From an uncultured Acidimicrobiales bacterium (GTDB lineage Bacteria; Actinomycetota; Acidimicrobiia; Acidimicrobiales; SZUA-35), in assembly GCA_938021675.1 (NCBI GenBank), contig CALIFY010000066.1, positions 31,969 through 95,968 on the forward strand: a stretch of DNA of 64,000 bases, read 5' to 3'. The translations under genes and the position numbers were made by a program. Below, piece after piece: positions 18,737 through 27,411 of the stretch. The notes beneath the pieces are model-generated. The model had not been told where the DNA came from. It searched no databases and saw nothing but the letters and a program-made list of their open reading frames with translations. The first letter of the stretch is position 1. Each line of letters opens with the position of its first letter.

Positions 18737-20274
18737 CAGTTGGCCGCCATTTCCGGTCGGCGGGATTCGGAGGGGTCGGTTTCGGGGTCGATCGAATCTT
18801 CGTCGGTCGACAATGTCGCGGCCGCCGTCGTCGACGCTAAGGCAACGCCGAGCAACACCGTGGTACTGGCGTCGAACGTAATTTCTACGAAAGCCAAGAC
18901 CAGGGTCATCGGCAGGTAGGCGGCCATAACGGCGATCATCGCCGCGTTGTCGGGATCCCGCTCGCGGATCGCAGCTCGAACCCCGGCCGCGGTGCCGACG
19001 GCGATCGAATACAGAAAGCTCACAAACCCGATGAAGCCGACCTTGGTCCAGATCCACAGCACCGAGTTGTGGGGGATGTAGGGGGCGAACTCAAAGAAGC
19101 TGATGTCGGGAAGCCGGATCGGTTGGAGAAACGGCCGGCCAAATCCGATTCCCAGCACCGGGTTCGACCGAACGGTGACGTTCAGATTGAAGTTCTCGAT
19201 CTCACGGTAGAGGTCAGAACTGGCGTCTTTTTCGGTTGAGGCATCGGGTTGAAGAACCGTCTTGATCGCCTGGGCGGGGAAACCGGCCGCGCCCTCAGAG
19301 TTCCAGAAGGCGGCGACGTACACAGCGGTGACGACGAGAATGGCCGGCACCAACAGGTAGAACAACCGACGGTTGCGGGTGAATAGGACCACGGTCAACA
19401 GCAGGCCGCCGATGATCATCGCCACCACTCCAGCCCGGCGCTGTGCGTCGATAAATAAGACCGTCGTAGGAATGGCCACGAGGAACAGCACGACCCATTT
19501 CGCCGGGTGCTTGCTCCCGAACCACACGGTGGCCACCAACAACAGGAGGAGAATATTCATGTGCAACACCGCGGTGTGTTCGACCGGGCTCGCATCGGCC
19601 GGGATATTTTCTCGAATCGATGACAAGACGAACAGGCCATGAATGGCCTCGATCGACAGCGCGGCGACGATTCCGGCCAGCAGTCGCTGGTAGTGACCGA
19701 TGGTGGTGAACAGGTTCGTGGCGACGAGGTAGATCAGCGGGATATAGGCCAGCGGAGTGATCTCGAACACCGCCACCCGAAGATCACCCCCGTTGGCCAG
19801 CCCCCATCCCATGCCGACAACCATGGCGACCGAAAACACGAGCAACGGCCGCCACAGCGCCCCATAGACGATCGGAGGTGCGCCCGGCGTAAGCCTTCGA
19901 TTGATAAGCCACACGAGAGCCACCGCGAGGAGGAGCAGCTCGACCGGTTTCACCGTCAGCGGATCTGCGGTGTAGAGAATCGACTCGCTGGCCGACAGGT
20001 TCTTGGCCACCGGCCACCACGGCATGGCGACAGCATCGCCGACGATGGTGAGCGCGATGGCCGCTCCCAGGGCCACGGCGGGCCGATAGAAGGCGAGCGC
20101 CAACACCAGGAGAAGAACCATGACCGCCGCCCCGTAGGCCGGTGGGAACAGGCGCATGAGCTGCATGACGAAAAGGAAGAAGCCGACGAGCAACCCATAC
20201 CCGGCAAGAAACGAACGTCGCTGCCGTTGAGACTGGCCAGAGACCGTTGGCTTAGAGCTGACGGCTAGCACCAT
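18736..20274 (-). CDS. O-antigen ligase/polymerase-type (Wzy-like) membrane protein
   Basis: About 512 residues with roughly twelve hydrophobic segments. A long extracytoplasmic loop holds the family signature around RSNPVLGIGFGRPF and the following PHNSVLWIWTKVGFIGF, as in the Wzy_C/WaaL family. Such proteins polymerise lipid-linked repeat units or ligate them to an acceptor on the outer face of the membrane. The start is set at ATG 20274, four bases after the stop of the 47-residue ORF; the frame continues to 20307 but would overlap that ORF. The C-terminal tail is acidic and cytoplasmic (STDEDSIDPETDPSES). Confidence 0.88.
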   Translation of the reverse strand: MVLAVSSKPTVSGQSQRQRRSFLAGYGLLVGFFLFVMQLMRLFPPAYGAAVMVLLLVLALAFYRPAVALGAAIALTIVGDAVAMPWWPVAKNLSASESILYTADPLTVKPVELLLLAVALVWLINRRLTPGAPPIVYGALWRPLLVFSVAMVVGMGWGLANGGDLRVAVFEITPLAYIPLIYLVATNLFTTIGHYQRLLAGIVAALSIEAIHGLFVLSSIRENIPADASPVEHTAVLHMNILLLLLVATVWFGSKHPAKWVVLFLVAIPTTVLFIDAQRRAGVVAMIIGGLLLTVVLFTRNRRLFYLLVPAILVVTAVYVAAFWNSEGAAGFPAQAIKTVLQPDASTEKDASSDLYREIENFNLNVTVRSNPVLGIGFGRPFLQPIRLPDISFFEFAPYIPHNSVLWIWTKVGFIGFVSFLYSIAVGTAAGVRAAIRERDPDNAAMIAVMAAYLPMTLVLAFVEITFDASTTVLLGVALASTTAAATLSTDEDSIDPETDPSESRRPEMAAN

Positions 20275-20278
20275 CGGG

Positions 20279-20422
20279 CTAGACCACCCGACGGCTGTAC
20301 AGCGCAAACGCCAAGATCACGCTCAGAGCGAACAGAAGGCCCTTCGGGATCCGCGAGGATTCCTTGTGACCCCACGATCCGAGTACGGCCGCTGCGGCAA
20401 GAAAGAGGAGTACTGCTTGCAT
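20279..20422 (-). CDS. Small 47-residue membrane protein inside the export operon
   Basis: This frame runs from ATG 20422, sharing one base with the preceding stop (TGATG), to TAG at 20279, five bases before the polymerase start. The product has two hydrophobic stretches, AVLLFLAAAAVLGSWG and GLLFALSVILAFALY, joined by a short charged turn (HKESSRIPKG) and ending in SRRVV. That is a plausible two-helix hairpin with both ends on one side. Exact packing between two real genes, with coupling at both ends, argues that it is translated. No family is recognised; it may be a small partner of the polymerase or copolymerase. Confidence 0.72.
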   Translation of the reverse strand: MQAVLLFLAAAAVLGSWGHKESSRIPKGLLFALSVILAFALYSRRVV

Positions 20423-21120
20423 CAGTTATCGAGGAGTCGTCGCTGCAAGAATTTGGGCATGTAGATGCGATTACCGTTCAACACCACACCGAGCAGTCGG
20501 GTGTGTCGTAGGTCAGCGACGGCCCGCTCAACCTGATCGACGGCGGTCACCCGCTGGCGGACCACCAGAAGCGACGCGTCGGTTGCCGCCGCGAAGCTGA
20601 GCGCGGTGGCCGAGGTCGAAATGGCCGGAAGGTCGACGATGACATAGTCGAACCGCTCACGCAGTCGATCGAGTACCGCGGAAACAGCGTCGGTGTCGGC
20701 CATGACGGCCTGGCCCGCCACCGAAGACTCGCCGCAAGGAAGAATCGAGAGACCGGGATGATCGGTGGAGATGAGGACCTCGTCGACGGTGTTGTTGCCG
20801 AGCAACACTCCGGCCAAACCTGGACTCTGATCGAGCAGCGGAACCCCTTGGCCCCACCAGTTCGCCTCGACAAGACAGGTCCTCCCGAGACGGGCGAGCA
20901 CTGCAGCCACGGCACGAGCGGTAAACGAAACGCCCTCACCGCTCAACTGAGAGGTGACCCCGATGCTATGAGGGACATCGCCGTCGTGAACCTGGACTCG
21001 GGTCCACAAGTAGCGGACCTGCTGTCGAATCGTGGGAGGCACGCGGGCCAGCGCCAGGCCGTCCTCGGTACGGATCACCAGCTCGCTCGGAACGTCTTTG
21101 GTCTTTCGGAAGTTACGCAT
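20422..21120 (-). CDS. CpsD/BY-kinase-like P-loop protein with degenerate ATP site
   Basis: The 232-residue protein has the position, length and fold pattern of the cytoplasmic ATPase partner of Wzz-type copolymerases (bacterial tyrosine-kinase family). Walker A, expected as GxGKS/T, reads SGEGVSF at 60-66, so the essential Lys is Val64. Walker A' (normally IDAD) reads VEAN at 84-87. Walker B is kept (YVIVDLP, Asp163), and the C-terminal half is typical (LLGVVLNGN). There is no tyrosine-rich tail. It overlaps the copolymerase stop by 8 nt. It is probably a non-catalytic regulator of chain length rather than an active kinase. Confidence 0.85.
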   Translation of the reverse strand: MRNFRKTKDVPSELVIRTEDGLALARVPPTIRQQVRYLWTRVQVHDGDVPHSIGVTSQLSGEGVSFTARAVAAVLARLGRTCLVEANWWGQGVPLLDQSPGLAGVLLGNNTVDEVLISTDHPGLSILPCGESSVAGQAVMADTDAVSAVLDRLRERFDYVIVDLPAISTSATALSFAAATDASLLVVRQRVTAVDQVERAVADLRHTRLLGVVLNGNRIYMPKFLQRRLLDN

Positions 21121-22594
21121 GGCTCTGCTCCACCGGTTCGGCTTCGGCGTCATCACTCGATGGGCCAGAGGTTGCGGTTTCGTTCGATGTCTCGATCGGT
21201 CTTCCGCTGATGGTGAACACCGGCTTGCCGGCGAGCCCATCGGCCTCGTTTCGATCACCGGAATCGGTACCGGCTGGATCACCGCTCGGGTTGTCGATCG
21301 TGTTTCTGACGACGCCATCGACGCCTTCATCGGACCCGGCAAACTCGATGTCGGCAACCGACGGCAAGTCGTCGTCGACCTTCGGCAAGTCGTCGTCGAC
21401 CTTCGGCAACATCGCCGCCACTTCCGATGTCTTGGCCGCCGCCTCTTCCACCGAGATCGGCGGGCTCTCGTCGGCACCCTTTGCGACGTCGCCCGACGCA
21501 CTGGTGCCGTCATCGTCGGCTGGTCGGCCGGCATCGACAGGACCGAACGTGACCGTCTGGTGCCCGAGTTCAGCCGCACCACCCGATGACTCTGCGCCGT
21601 TCGGTAACAGGCCTTGCTGGTCGATCCTGATGGCTTTCCGTCGTGCCTTCGGGAACACCGCGATGACCGGCGCGATCGCTTCCAGGTCGTCGGGGAAGAC
21701 CGCCACCCGCGTGAGCAGGGCGGACAACGTCGGACCGAGCAGCGCCAACACCAGTCCGACAACCGCGAAGATCGCGATGGCCGTCACTCTGTCGACTAGG
21801 TTGCCGGCGGCCTGGGTTGGGGTCTGTGGCGGGTCGAACACCGAATAGCTCTGACGAACGTCGGTCTCGGTTTGCAGGGTGACGAGCCGAGAGGCTTCGA
21901 CGTTCTCGACCGCCGTTCGGAACCGCTCCTCGGCTTGCACCTCGGCCTCTTGGATTCGATCCAGCTCTCGGGTTTGCTCCGGCGTCAATTCCGTGAGGTC
22001 GGTAACTCCCTGCAACGCGGTATCGACCTCGCGACGAGCGTCGACCAGGTCCTGCTGATATCCCGCGACCAACTCGGAGAAAAACTCTTCCGACGCACCA
22101 CTTTCAGCGATGTCGACGCTGATCTGGAACTGGACGAATTCGTCTATTACCGCCATCGCCAATCGGGAGGAAAGCTCTGGTTCCGACGTCGTCACAACAA
22201 TTCGGACGAGGTTCTCGCTGGAGGCGCCGGTCGAGATAGTGGAACGAAGTTGATCGACCTGTTTCGTACGTTGGTCGAAATCACCGGCCAGTTCCACACC
22301 GGCACTGGTCAGCACCGATTCCATGAACACCTCGGTGTTGACCAGCCCGTTCAGTTCCTGGCTGGTGAACTGTGCCGGAGTCAGATAGCTGAAGAACCCT
22401 CCGTCACCCACCCCGGACTGATCGGCTACCAGGCTGTTTCCGTCAACGAAAATCGATCCGGTCGACGTGTAATCTTCGACCTGTCGGGACGCGTTCACGA
22501 ACCCGAGCACCAGAGCGGCGACGAACAACAACACGTAGAACGGCCAACGTCGAAAGAAGGCCTCCAAAATTCGACGAATCGCCCCGCTGCTCAT
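21113..22594 (-). CDS. Wzz-type polysaccharide copolymerase (chain-length determinant)
   Basis: About 493 residues from ATG 22594. A first membrane helix (WPFYVLLFVAALVLGFV) is followed by a large extracytoplasmic domain with the Wzz pattern (YTSTGSIFVDGNSL near 40), a coiled-coil-like stretch (EVQAEERFRTAVENVEASR) and a second helix (AIFAVVGLVLALLGPTL) after a Pro-rich lead, PPQTPTQAAG. A long acidic cytoplasmic tail of about 190 residues follows; a 21-bp tandem repeat at 21362-21403 encodes LPKVDDD twice. Such tails usually dock the BY-kinase, whose homologue here is degenerate. The protein sets glycan chain length in Wzx/Wzy systems. Confidence 0.87.
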   Translation of the reverse strand: MSSGAIRRILEAFFRRWPFYVLLFVAALVLGFVNASRQVEDYTSTGSIFVDGNSLVADQSGVGDGGFFSYLTPAQFTSQELNGLVNTEVFMESVLTSAGVELAGDFDQRTKQVDQLRSTISTGASSENLVRIVVTTSEPELSSRLAMAVIDEFVQFQISVDIAESGASEEFFSELVAGYQQDLVDARREVDTALQGVTDLTELTPEQTRELDRIQEAEVQAEERFRTAVENVEASRLVTLQTETDVRQSYSVFDPPQTPTQAAGNLVDRVTAIAIFAVVGLVLALLGPTLSALLTRVAVFPDDLEAIAPVIAVFPKARRKAIRIDQQGLLPNGAESSGGAAELGHQTVTFGPVDAGRPADDDGTSASGDVAKGADESPPISVEEAAAKTSEVAAMLPKVDDDLPKVDDDLPSVADIEFAGSDEGVDGVVRNTIDNPSGDPAGTDSGDRNEADGLAGKPVFTISGRPIETSNETATSGPSSDDAEAEPVEQSHA

Positions 22595-22643
22595 AGTCCG
22601 GCGTCTCTCACTCGGCGACAACGGCCCTCCGGCAAAAAATGAC

Positions 22644-24173
22644 TCACTGTTCGCTCCGAACCTTCCGCCTCGATAAGACCGGTACGTTGTCCGAAACCAG
22701 CCTCCGGTCCTCTTGGTCAATCAACCCGAGCACCAGAACCATCAACACATAAATTACAGCACCTACAGCAATGGGAAGAGCGAGGTTAAGTTCCCTAATG
22801 GGGTAGATCGCAGCGACCATAACCAGCCCGGCAGCGGTAACTCGAATGGCGTACCAAAGGCTGGATGGCCCTAGCGCACCGCGAGGAAGGAGGTATATGG
22901 CGCCCATGAGGATGACCGACTCGGTAATCACATAGGTGACCGCACCGCCGATGGCACCGTTGTCGAAGTTCGCTTCAAAGTAGGGAACCAATAGCAGGTC
23001 GAGTGGAATGGTCAGCGCCACGCCGAGCGCGATGAACCGGGTCCACTGGCGCTGGCGGTCCATCGAGATGAGGAACATCCCGAGCACCGTCGTGAGGTAG
23101 GTGAGAGAGGTAACGATGCCACCGACCGCCAGGACCGGAGCCGCATTGGTGAAGTCGGAGCCGTACAGCAACTCGATCAACGGCCGAGCGATGGTGGCGA
23201 TACCGAACCCTGCCGGCACGCTGATCAGCAGCAGAATACGAAAGCTCTTTTGCGTCAGACGGTTGTGTTTTTCTGGTCCGTTAGCCCCACCGGCATCATC
23301 GTACAAACGGGTCAACGTCGGATACACCGCGGTCATGAACACGGTTGGCACGAAGAGCAGCGTGCCGCCGAGCCGGTCGTAGACGCTGTACCAACCCAAC
23401 ACCTCGTCGCGCTCTACCACCAGAGAAATAATGATCGTGTCGATCTGGAGGTAGGCGACGATGAAGACCGTTATCCAGAAATACGGGAGGCTTTCGGTGA
23501 GTAAACTCCGGATAGATGTGAGGTCGACCGAAAGAGAACTCGTATCACCGAGTTCCCGGCGCACCGATTGCAGGGCGCGGAGTTGGAGCACGACAGTGGT
23601 CAGGAAACCGATGCCACCGATGGCGGCCACCACGTAGATGCTGTAACCCAGCATCAGGAACGCGACCGCCCCCACGACAAACAAGAACCGGCCGACGATG
23701 TTGGCGAGCGACATGGCGCCCACGCGATCGAGGCCCTTGAGTATCGAGGTCACGCTGCTGATCACGGCCTGCACGGCCGCCCCAAGCCCGACGATGGCCA
23801 ACAGTACGAGCAACTCGTTTGAATAGTCGGCCACCAGTGCGTAGCCGAAAATGGCGATCGTTACCGGAATGTAGATACCGAGGCGGGCGGCGATGCTCGT
23901 CGCCAGCAGGGGTCCAATCCTGGTCTGGTCGCGCGCAACCGCCTTGACCAGCGCCAGGTTCATCCCGAACGCCGTCACGACGAGACCGAGGGCCCACAGC
24001 GAGTTCGCCAGGTGGAGCCGGCCAACGAGTTCGGCGCCAAGGTATCGAGGGATCACGACCGCGGCGACCACGGACAACGTCCACGTGGTCAGCTGTGAGG
24101 TCATCAACACGCCAAAGTTGCGTGCGATGACTCGCCCCGGCGGGCGACGATCGGTTTCGGCGAGAGCGTTCAG
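22644..24173 (-). CDS. Wzx-type polysaccharide flippase, probable CTG start
   Basis: A MATE/MOP-superfamily flippase with 12-14 membrane segments (TLSVVAAVVIPRYLGAE at the first helix, ALVKAVARDQTR, YGSDFTNAAPVLAVGG later). It should flip lipid-linked repeat units. The conventional starts GTG/ATG at 24110/24104 fall inside the first helix and remove the usual cytoplasmic lead. Reading upstream in frame gives NALAETDRRPPGRVIARNFG, the classic flippase N-terminus, but the only suitable codon is CTG at 24173, overlapping the preceding TGA as CTGA, with GAGGTG about seven bases before it. I therefore place the start there; no ATG, GTG or TTG precedes 24110 before an in-frame stop. Confidence 0.85.
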   Translation of the reverse strand: MNALAETDRRPPGRVIARNFGVLMTSQLTTWTLSVVAAVVIPRYLGAELVGRLHLANSLWALGLVVTAFGMNLALVKAVARDQTRIGPLLATSIAARLGIYIPVTIAIFGYALVADYSNELLVLLAIVGLGAAVQAVISSVTSILKGLDRVGAMSLANIVGRFLFVVGAVAFLMLGYSIYVVAAIGGIGFLTTVVLQLRALQSVRRELGDTSSLSVDLTSIRSLLTESLPYFWITVFIVAYLQIDTIIISLVVERDEVLGWYSVYDRLGGTLLFVPTVFMTAVYPTLTRLYDDAGGANGPEKHNRLTQKSFRILLLISVPAGFGIATIARPLIELLYGSDFTNAAPVLAVGGIVTSLTYLTTVLGMFLISMDRQRQWTRFIALGVALTIPLDLLLVPYFEANFDNGAIGGAVTYVITESVILMGAIYLLPRGALGPSSLWYAIRVTAAGLVMVAAIYPIRELNLALPIAVGAVIYVLMVLVLGLIDQEDRRLVSDNVPVLSRRKVRSEQ

Positions 24174-25420
24174 GACGGCACCTCATCTGCGAACACGGCG
24201 ATGTTGTCCCAGTGCCAGGTGAACGTGGTCTCCGGCAATAGCGTGGCCGGAGACTTCAACGGCGTGTAGTTGTGATCCTTGAATACCACTTTGACCCGGC
24301 CAGGCGGGAACGACCCCGGCACCGTGAAGTCGTGGAACGAACCGTCGTCAAGCTCGAAACCCCAGGTCAGGGTGCCGTCGCCATTGTCTCGGAAGTAGTT
24401 CTTTCGGCGGATCGCCACCGACGTCAAAGCCGGGTCACCCTCGCCGTACGCCTCGCCAAACCGCAAGCCGGGCGCATACGGGCAGTCTTTGCAGCGATAC
24501 CCCAGATCGCCACCGGCCTGTCCATACCCCGAGGGTTCATCGGGCGTGACAATTCTCCTGCTTCGCTTTCCGGCCCAGTGGGTGCCAACCGATCCGGTCT
24601 CCGCATGGGTGACCGTGTCACACGGCAGGCCGGTGAGGCAGGGCAGCTCCTGAAAGTCGAACCGATCGACCGGGATCAACACCACCTCGGTCCATTGGCG
24701 GTCACCGAGGTCGGTCTGGTTTACATCCCACCGAACCTCCCGAACGTCGGAGAACTCGCGGACAGGGGCAAACCCTCCGATGGAGTACCCGGACGTGTGC
24801 CCGATCGACGTCATCACGTGAGCTTTGGCTAGGTCACCTCCGGGCACACATCGATAAATCCACTCGTCGTTGAACCCGCTGTCGCGTTCGCCGCGCTGCA
24901 CCACCCGGGTCTCCGTCGGCGGGCCACAAACATCGTCCGGTCCGGCCATCGGGTGATCGGCCGGCCACTCGGTGTGCCTCATGAGGACGTCATCGCGGTG
25001 GTAGATGCCGAAATCGAATTTCGACATCGCGTCACCATCTTCAAAGTCTTCGACGAACGCAGCATCGGCCAAGTCACCCAAGACGTCACCGTCGGCCGTT
25101 CCAGCTGCGCTCTCGTCGCCGCTCTCACCAGCGGTGTCTTCGCCGCTCGTACCCGCGGTGTCTTCGCCGCTCTCGTCGGCTGCGTCGCCGGCGCCGCCGG
25201 TCTCGCCCCCCTCAGTGGCAGACGTGTCGGTTACGTCGCCTTCGGAGTTGGCGCCTTCGGAGTTGGCGCGTTCATCGGCGGTGACTTTTGCTCCGGCGAG
25301 CGAGCCGTCATCGGAGTCGCGGTCGCCATCTGCCGCACCGGTACCAGACGAGCAACTTGCCGCCAGCAGTCCACCAGCCACCAAAAAGACAGCTACCCGA
25401 AAGTGTGAAACACGAATCAC
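24170..25420 (-). CDS. Secreted lipoprotein heading the export operon, unknown function
   Basis: GTG start at 25420 with AGGAGGGGG about 13 bases upstream. The signal peptide has the lipobox LLAASC. A 75-residue disordered linker rich in Ser, Glu, Asp and Gly follows, with short repeats (GANSEG, SGEDTAG). The folded part of about 300 residues contains six Cys (for example RCKDCPYAPG, LPCLTGLPCDT) and ends TFTWHWDNIAVF, typical of a concanavalin-like beta-sandwich of secreted glycan-binding or lyase proteins. No catalytic residues can be named. As the first gene of the run, and coupled to the flippase by a 4-nt overlap, it probably acts on the exported glycan. Confidence 0.78.
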   Translation of the reverse strand: MIRVSHFRVAVFLVAGGLLAASCSSGTGAADGDRDSDDGSLAGAKVTADERANSEGANSEGDVTDTSATEGGETGGAGDAADESGEDTAGTSGEDTAGESGDESAAGTADGDVLGDLADAAFVEDFEDGDAMSKFDFGIYHRDDVLMRHTEWPADHPMAGPDDVCGPPTETRVVQRGERDSGFNDEWIYRCVPGGDLAKAHVMTSIGHTSGYSIGGFAPVREFSDVREVRWDVNQTDLGDRQWTEVVLIPVDRFDFQELPCLTGLPCDTVTHAETGSVGTHWAGKRSRRIVTPDEPSGYGQAGGDLGYRCKDCPYAPGLRFGEAYGEGDPALTSVAIRRKNYFRDNGDGTLTWGFELDDGSFHDFTVPGSFPPGRVKVVFKDHNYTPLKSPATLLPETTFTWHWDNIAVFADEVPS

Positions 25421-25569
25421 GTTGAATCGTCCCCCTCCTACAACAAGGAGGGTAGCAACCGCTGTTTGCCTGATTGGAGGGCTCTGGGTTAGTTCTCCTA
25501 GGCATATCCAACCACGCGAGACCGATGGCCCATAGTTACTATTCGATCAAATCATCGACAATATTCAAC
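25421..25569. promoter_or_regulatory. Divergent control region of the export operon and a sulfotransferase gene
   Basis: This 149-bp gap separates the GTG of the - strand operon from the ATG of the + strand sulfotransferase, so both promoters must lie here or inside the 5' end of a gene. It is more AT-rich near 25535-25565 than its surroundings. I cannot name a convincing -35/-10 pair. Confidence 0.4.
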
Positions 25570-26385
25570 ATGAGTGGACCTATGAGAGATTCGCGGCTTC
25601 TGCGCTACTACGCCCATCAACGGGCCCAGGACAACGGACCGCTGATCGCCACGGTCAACCTTCCGGTCAACTTGAGTCGATACGTCTCGCGGTTGCAATC
25701 CAAGACCGGCAGCGAGATCGACGGGTATCGCCGGTATGAGGTTCCGCTGCTCGCCTCCTACTCTCGAAGCGGCACCAATTGGCTTCGGTACACGATCGAA
25801 TGGATCTCCGGCCAGCCAACCCCTGGCCAAGTTCGGTTGATGTACGGCAGCGACTACGTGGTCGATCGAGCCCATCACGCCTCGGTAGTGATGGACAGGT
25901 ACTCGAAGGTGATCCTCGTCGTACGCGACTATCGAGAATGCCTGATCCGACACCACACCGCGTTATGGCGCGACACCTTGGACGTGGCCAGCTTCCTCGA
26001 AGCCACCGACGTCTACCAGCCTCCGAGCTGGTACATCGAGAACATCGCCGCCTTCGACGCCTTCGACGGACCAAAACTGTTGGTCTACTACGAGGATCTC
26101 GTCGGCGAACCCGAAAAACCCATTCGGGAGCTGTCGCAATTCATCGGTTTCGACCGCGGCCGCACCGAGGAGTTCATCACGACACTCGAAGAACGCAAGG
26201 CGGCCTCGCTCGTTGCCTATCAACGCCGAGATCACACTTCGGAAACCAACGGCAGCGCCGACTTCGGCCACCACGCAAAGAAGAACCTCTCCTCGGTTCA
26301 AGCGGCCGAGTTCGACGAGTACTACCGGATCAGCTACCCCGAACTCTTCGCCTTGTACCTAGAGCGCTACGCCCTTACCAAGTGA
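25570..26385 (+). CDS. Sulfotransferase-family protein
   Basis: About 271 residues from ATG 25570 (the frame is open from 25474, but the earlier part is low-quality sequence in the intergenic region). The PAPS 5'-phosphosulfate loop is PLLASYSRSGTNWLRYTI near residue 58 and the 3'-phosphate motif ILVVRDYRECLIRHH near 115; KLLVYYEDLVGEPEKPI matches the family's later conserved strand. It is transcribed away from the export operon and sits next to the rhamnose operon. It is the third sulfotransferase of the locus and differs in sequence from the other two, suggesting a different acceptor or position. Confidence 0.85.
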   Translation: MSGPMRDSRLLRYYAHQRAQDNGPLIATVNLPVNLSRYVSRLQSKTGSEIDGYRRYEVPLLASYSRSGTNWLRYTIEWISGQPTPGQVRLMYGSDYVVDRAHHASVVMDRYSKVILVVRDYRECLIRHHTALWRDTLDVASFLEATDVYQPPSWYIENIAAFDAFDGPKLLVYYEDLVGEPEKPIRELSQFIGFDRGRTEEFITTLEERKAASLVAYQRRDHTSETNGSADFGHHAKKNLSSVQAAEFDEYYRISYPELFALYLERYALTK

Positions 26386-26442
26386 CATCGGACGGCCAGG
26401 GGTGAAGCGACCAGCCCCGACCAGGCGAATCCAACCGGGCGT

Positions 26443-27411
26443 TCAGATGTGGTGACGCCCAGCAGGCCCAACAAAATCGCCCCGGTGTTCCGACAGCGTG
26501 ACCAGTTCTCGTAGGTAGTCGCCGTATCCGCTCTTGGCCAATGGTTCGGCCAAACGCAAGAGCGCGTCGTCGTCGACAAGGCCGAGCCGCCATGCCACCT
26601 CTTCGGGACTTCCGATCTTTTGTTGCTGGCGTTGCTCGATGACGCGGACGAATTCGCCGGCCTCGACCAACGACCCGAACGTCCCGGTGTCGAGCCAGGC
26701 AAAGCCGCGATCGAGCTTGGATACGGTCAGCTCGCCGCGGTCGAGATACGCCTGGTTCACCGCGGTGATCTCCAACTCACCCCGCTTCGACGGTTCGACC
26801 GAACCGGCGACGGACACCACATCGCCATCGTAGAAATAGAGGCCGGTCACCGCCCACGACGACGTCGGTTTCTCCGGCTTCTCCTCGATGCTCACCACTC
26901 GGCCATCGTCGTCGAAGGCAACGACACCGTACCGTTCGGGGTCTTTGACCTGTTGGGCGAAGACGCATGCCCCACCGGCGGTAGCCGACACCGCCTGCAA
27001 CTGTTGACTGAACCCACTGCCATAGAACAGGTTGTCGCCCAGGATGAGGCACGCCGGTGCCCCGGAAAGAAACTCCTCCCCGATGAGGAACGCTTCGGCC
27101 AGACCATTCGGCGCCGCCTGCGTTGCGTAGGACAGCTGTGCACCCCACTGCGAACCATCGCCGAGTAAACGTTCAAACGACGACCGATCTTCGGGAGTGG
27201 TGATGATCAGGATGTCGGTAAGGCCAGCCAACATTAGCGTCGAGATCGGGTAGTAGATCATCGGCTTGTCGTAGACCGGCAGCAGCTGCTTCGATACGGC
27301 AAGGGTGACCGGATGGAGCCGGCTGCCGGCACCACCGGCCAGCACAATACCTCGACGCCCGAGGGGGTTGAGGTTGGCGGCGGGCGTGCGGTCGTTGGTG
27401 GGGATGGTCAT
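26443..27411 (-). CDS. rmlA: Glucose-1-phosphate thymidylyltransferase
   Basis: The enzyme makes dTDP-glucose from dTTP and glucose-1-phosphate, the first step to dTDP-L-rhamnose. The nucleotide-binding motif GIVLAGGAGSRLHPVT, the substrate region SKQLLPVYDKPMIYYP and LILGDNLFYGSGFS are all intact, and 322 residues is slightly longer than the usual 290. It is the last gene of the rmlC-B-D-A operon; its ATG overlaps the rmlD stop by 4 nt. Confidence 0.97.
   Translation of the reverse strand: MTIPTNDRTPAANLNPLGRRGIVLAGGAGSRLHPVTLAVSKQLLPVYDKPMIYYPISTLMLAGLTDILIITTPEDRSSFERLLGDGSQWGAQLSYATQAAPNGLAEAFLIGEEFLSGAPACLILGDNLFYGSGFSQQLQAVSATAGGACVFAQQVKDPERYGVVAFDDDGRVVSIEEKPEKPTSSWAVTGLYFYDGDVVSVAGSVEPSKRGELEITAVNQAYLDRGELTVSKLDRGFAWLDTGTFGSLVEAGEFVRVIEQRQQQKIGSPEEVAWRLGLVDDDALLRLAEPLAKSGYGDYLRELVTLSEHRGDFVGPAGRHHI

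Noticed and set aside
20422..21762. A 446-residue version of the CpsD-like protein starting at 21762
   Set aside because: The extra 5' part lies opposite in frame to the copolymerase tail, is Arg/Ser-rich and lacks any motif; ATG 21120 gives the normal family length.
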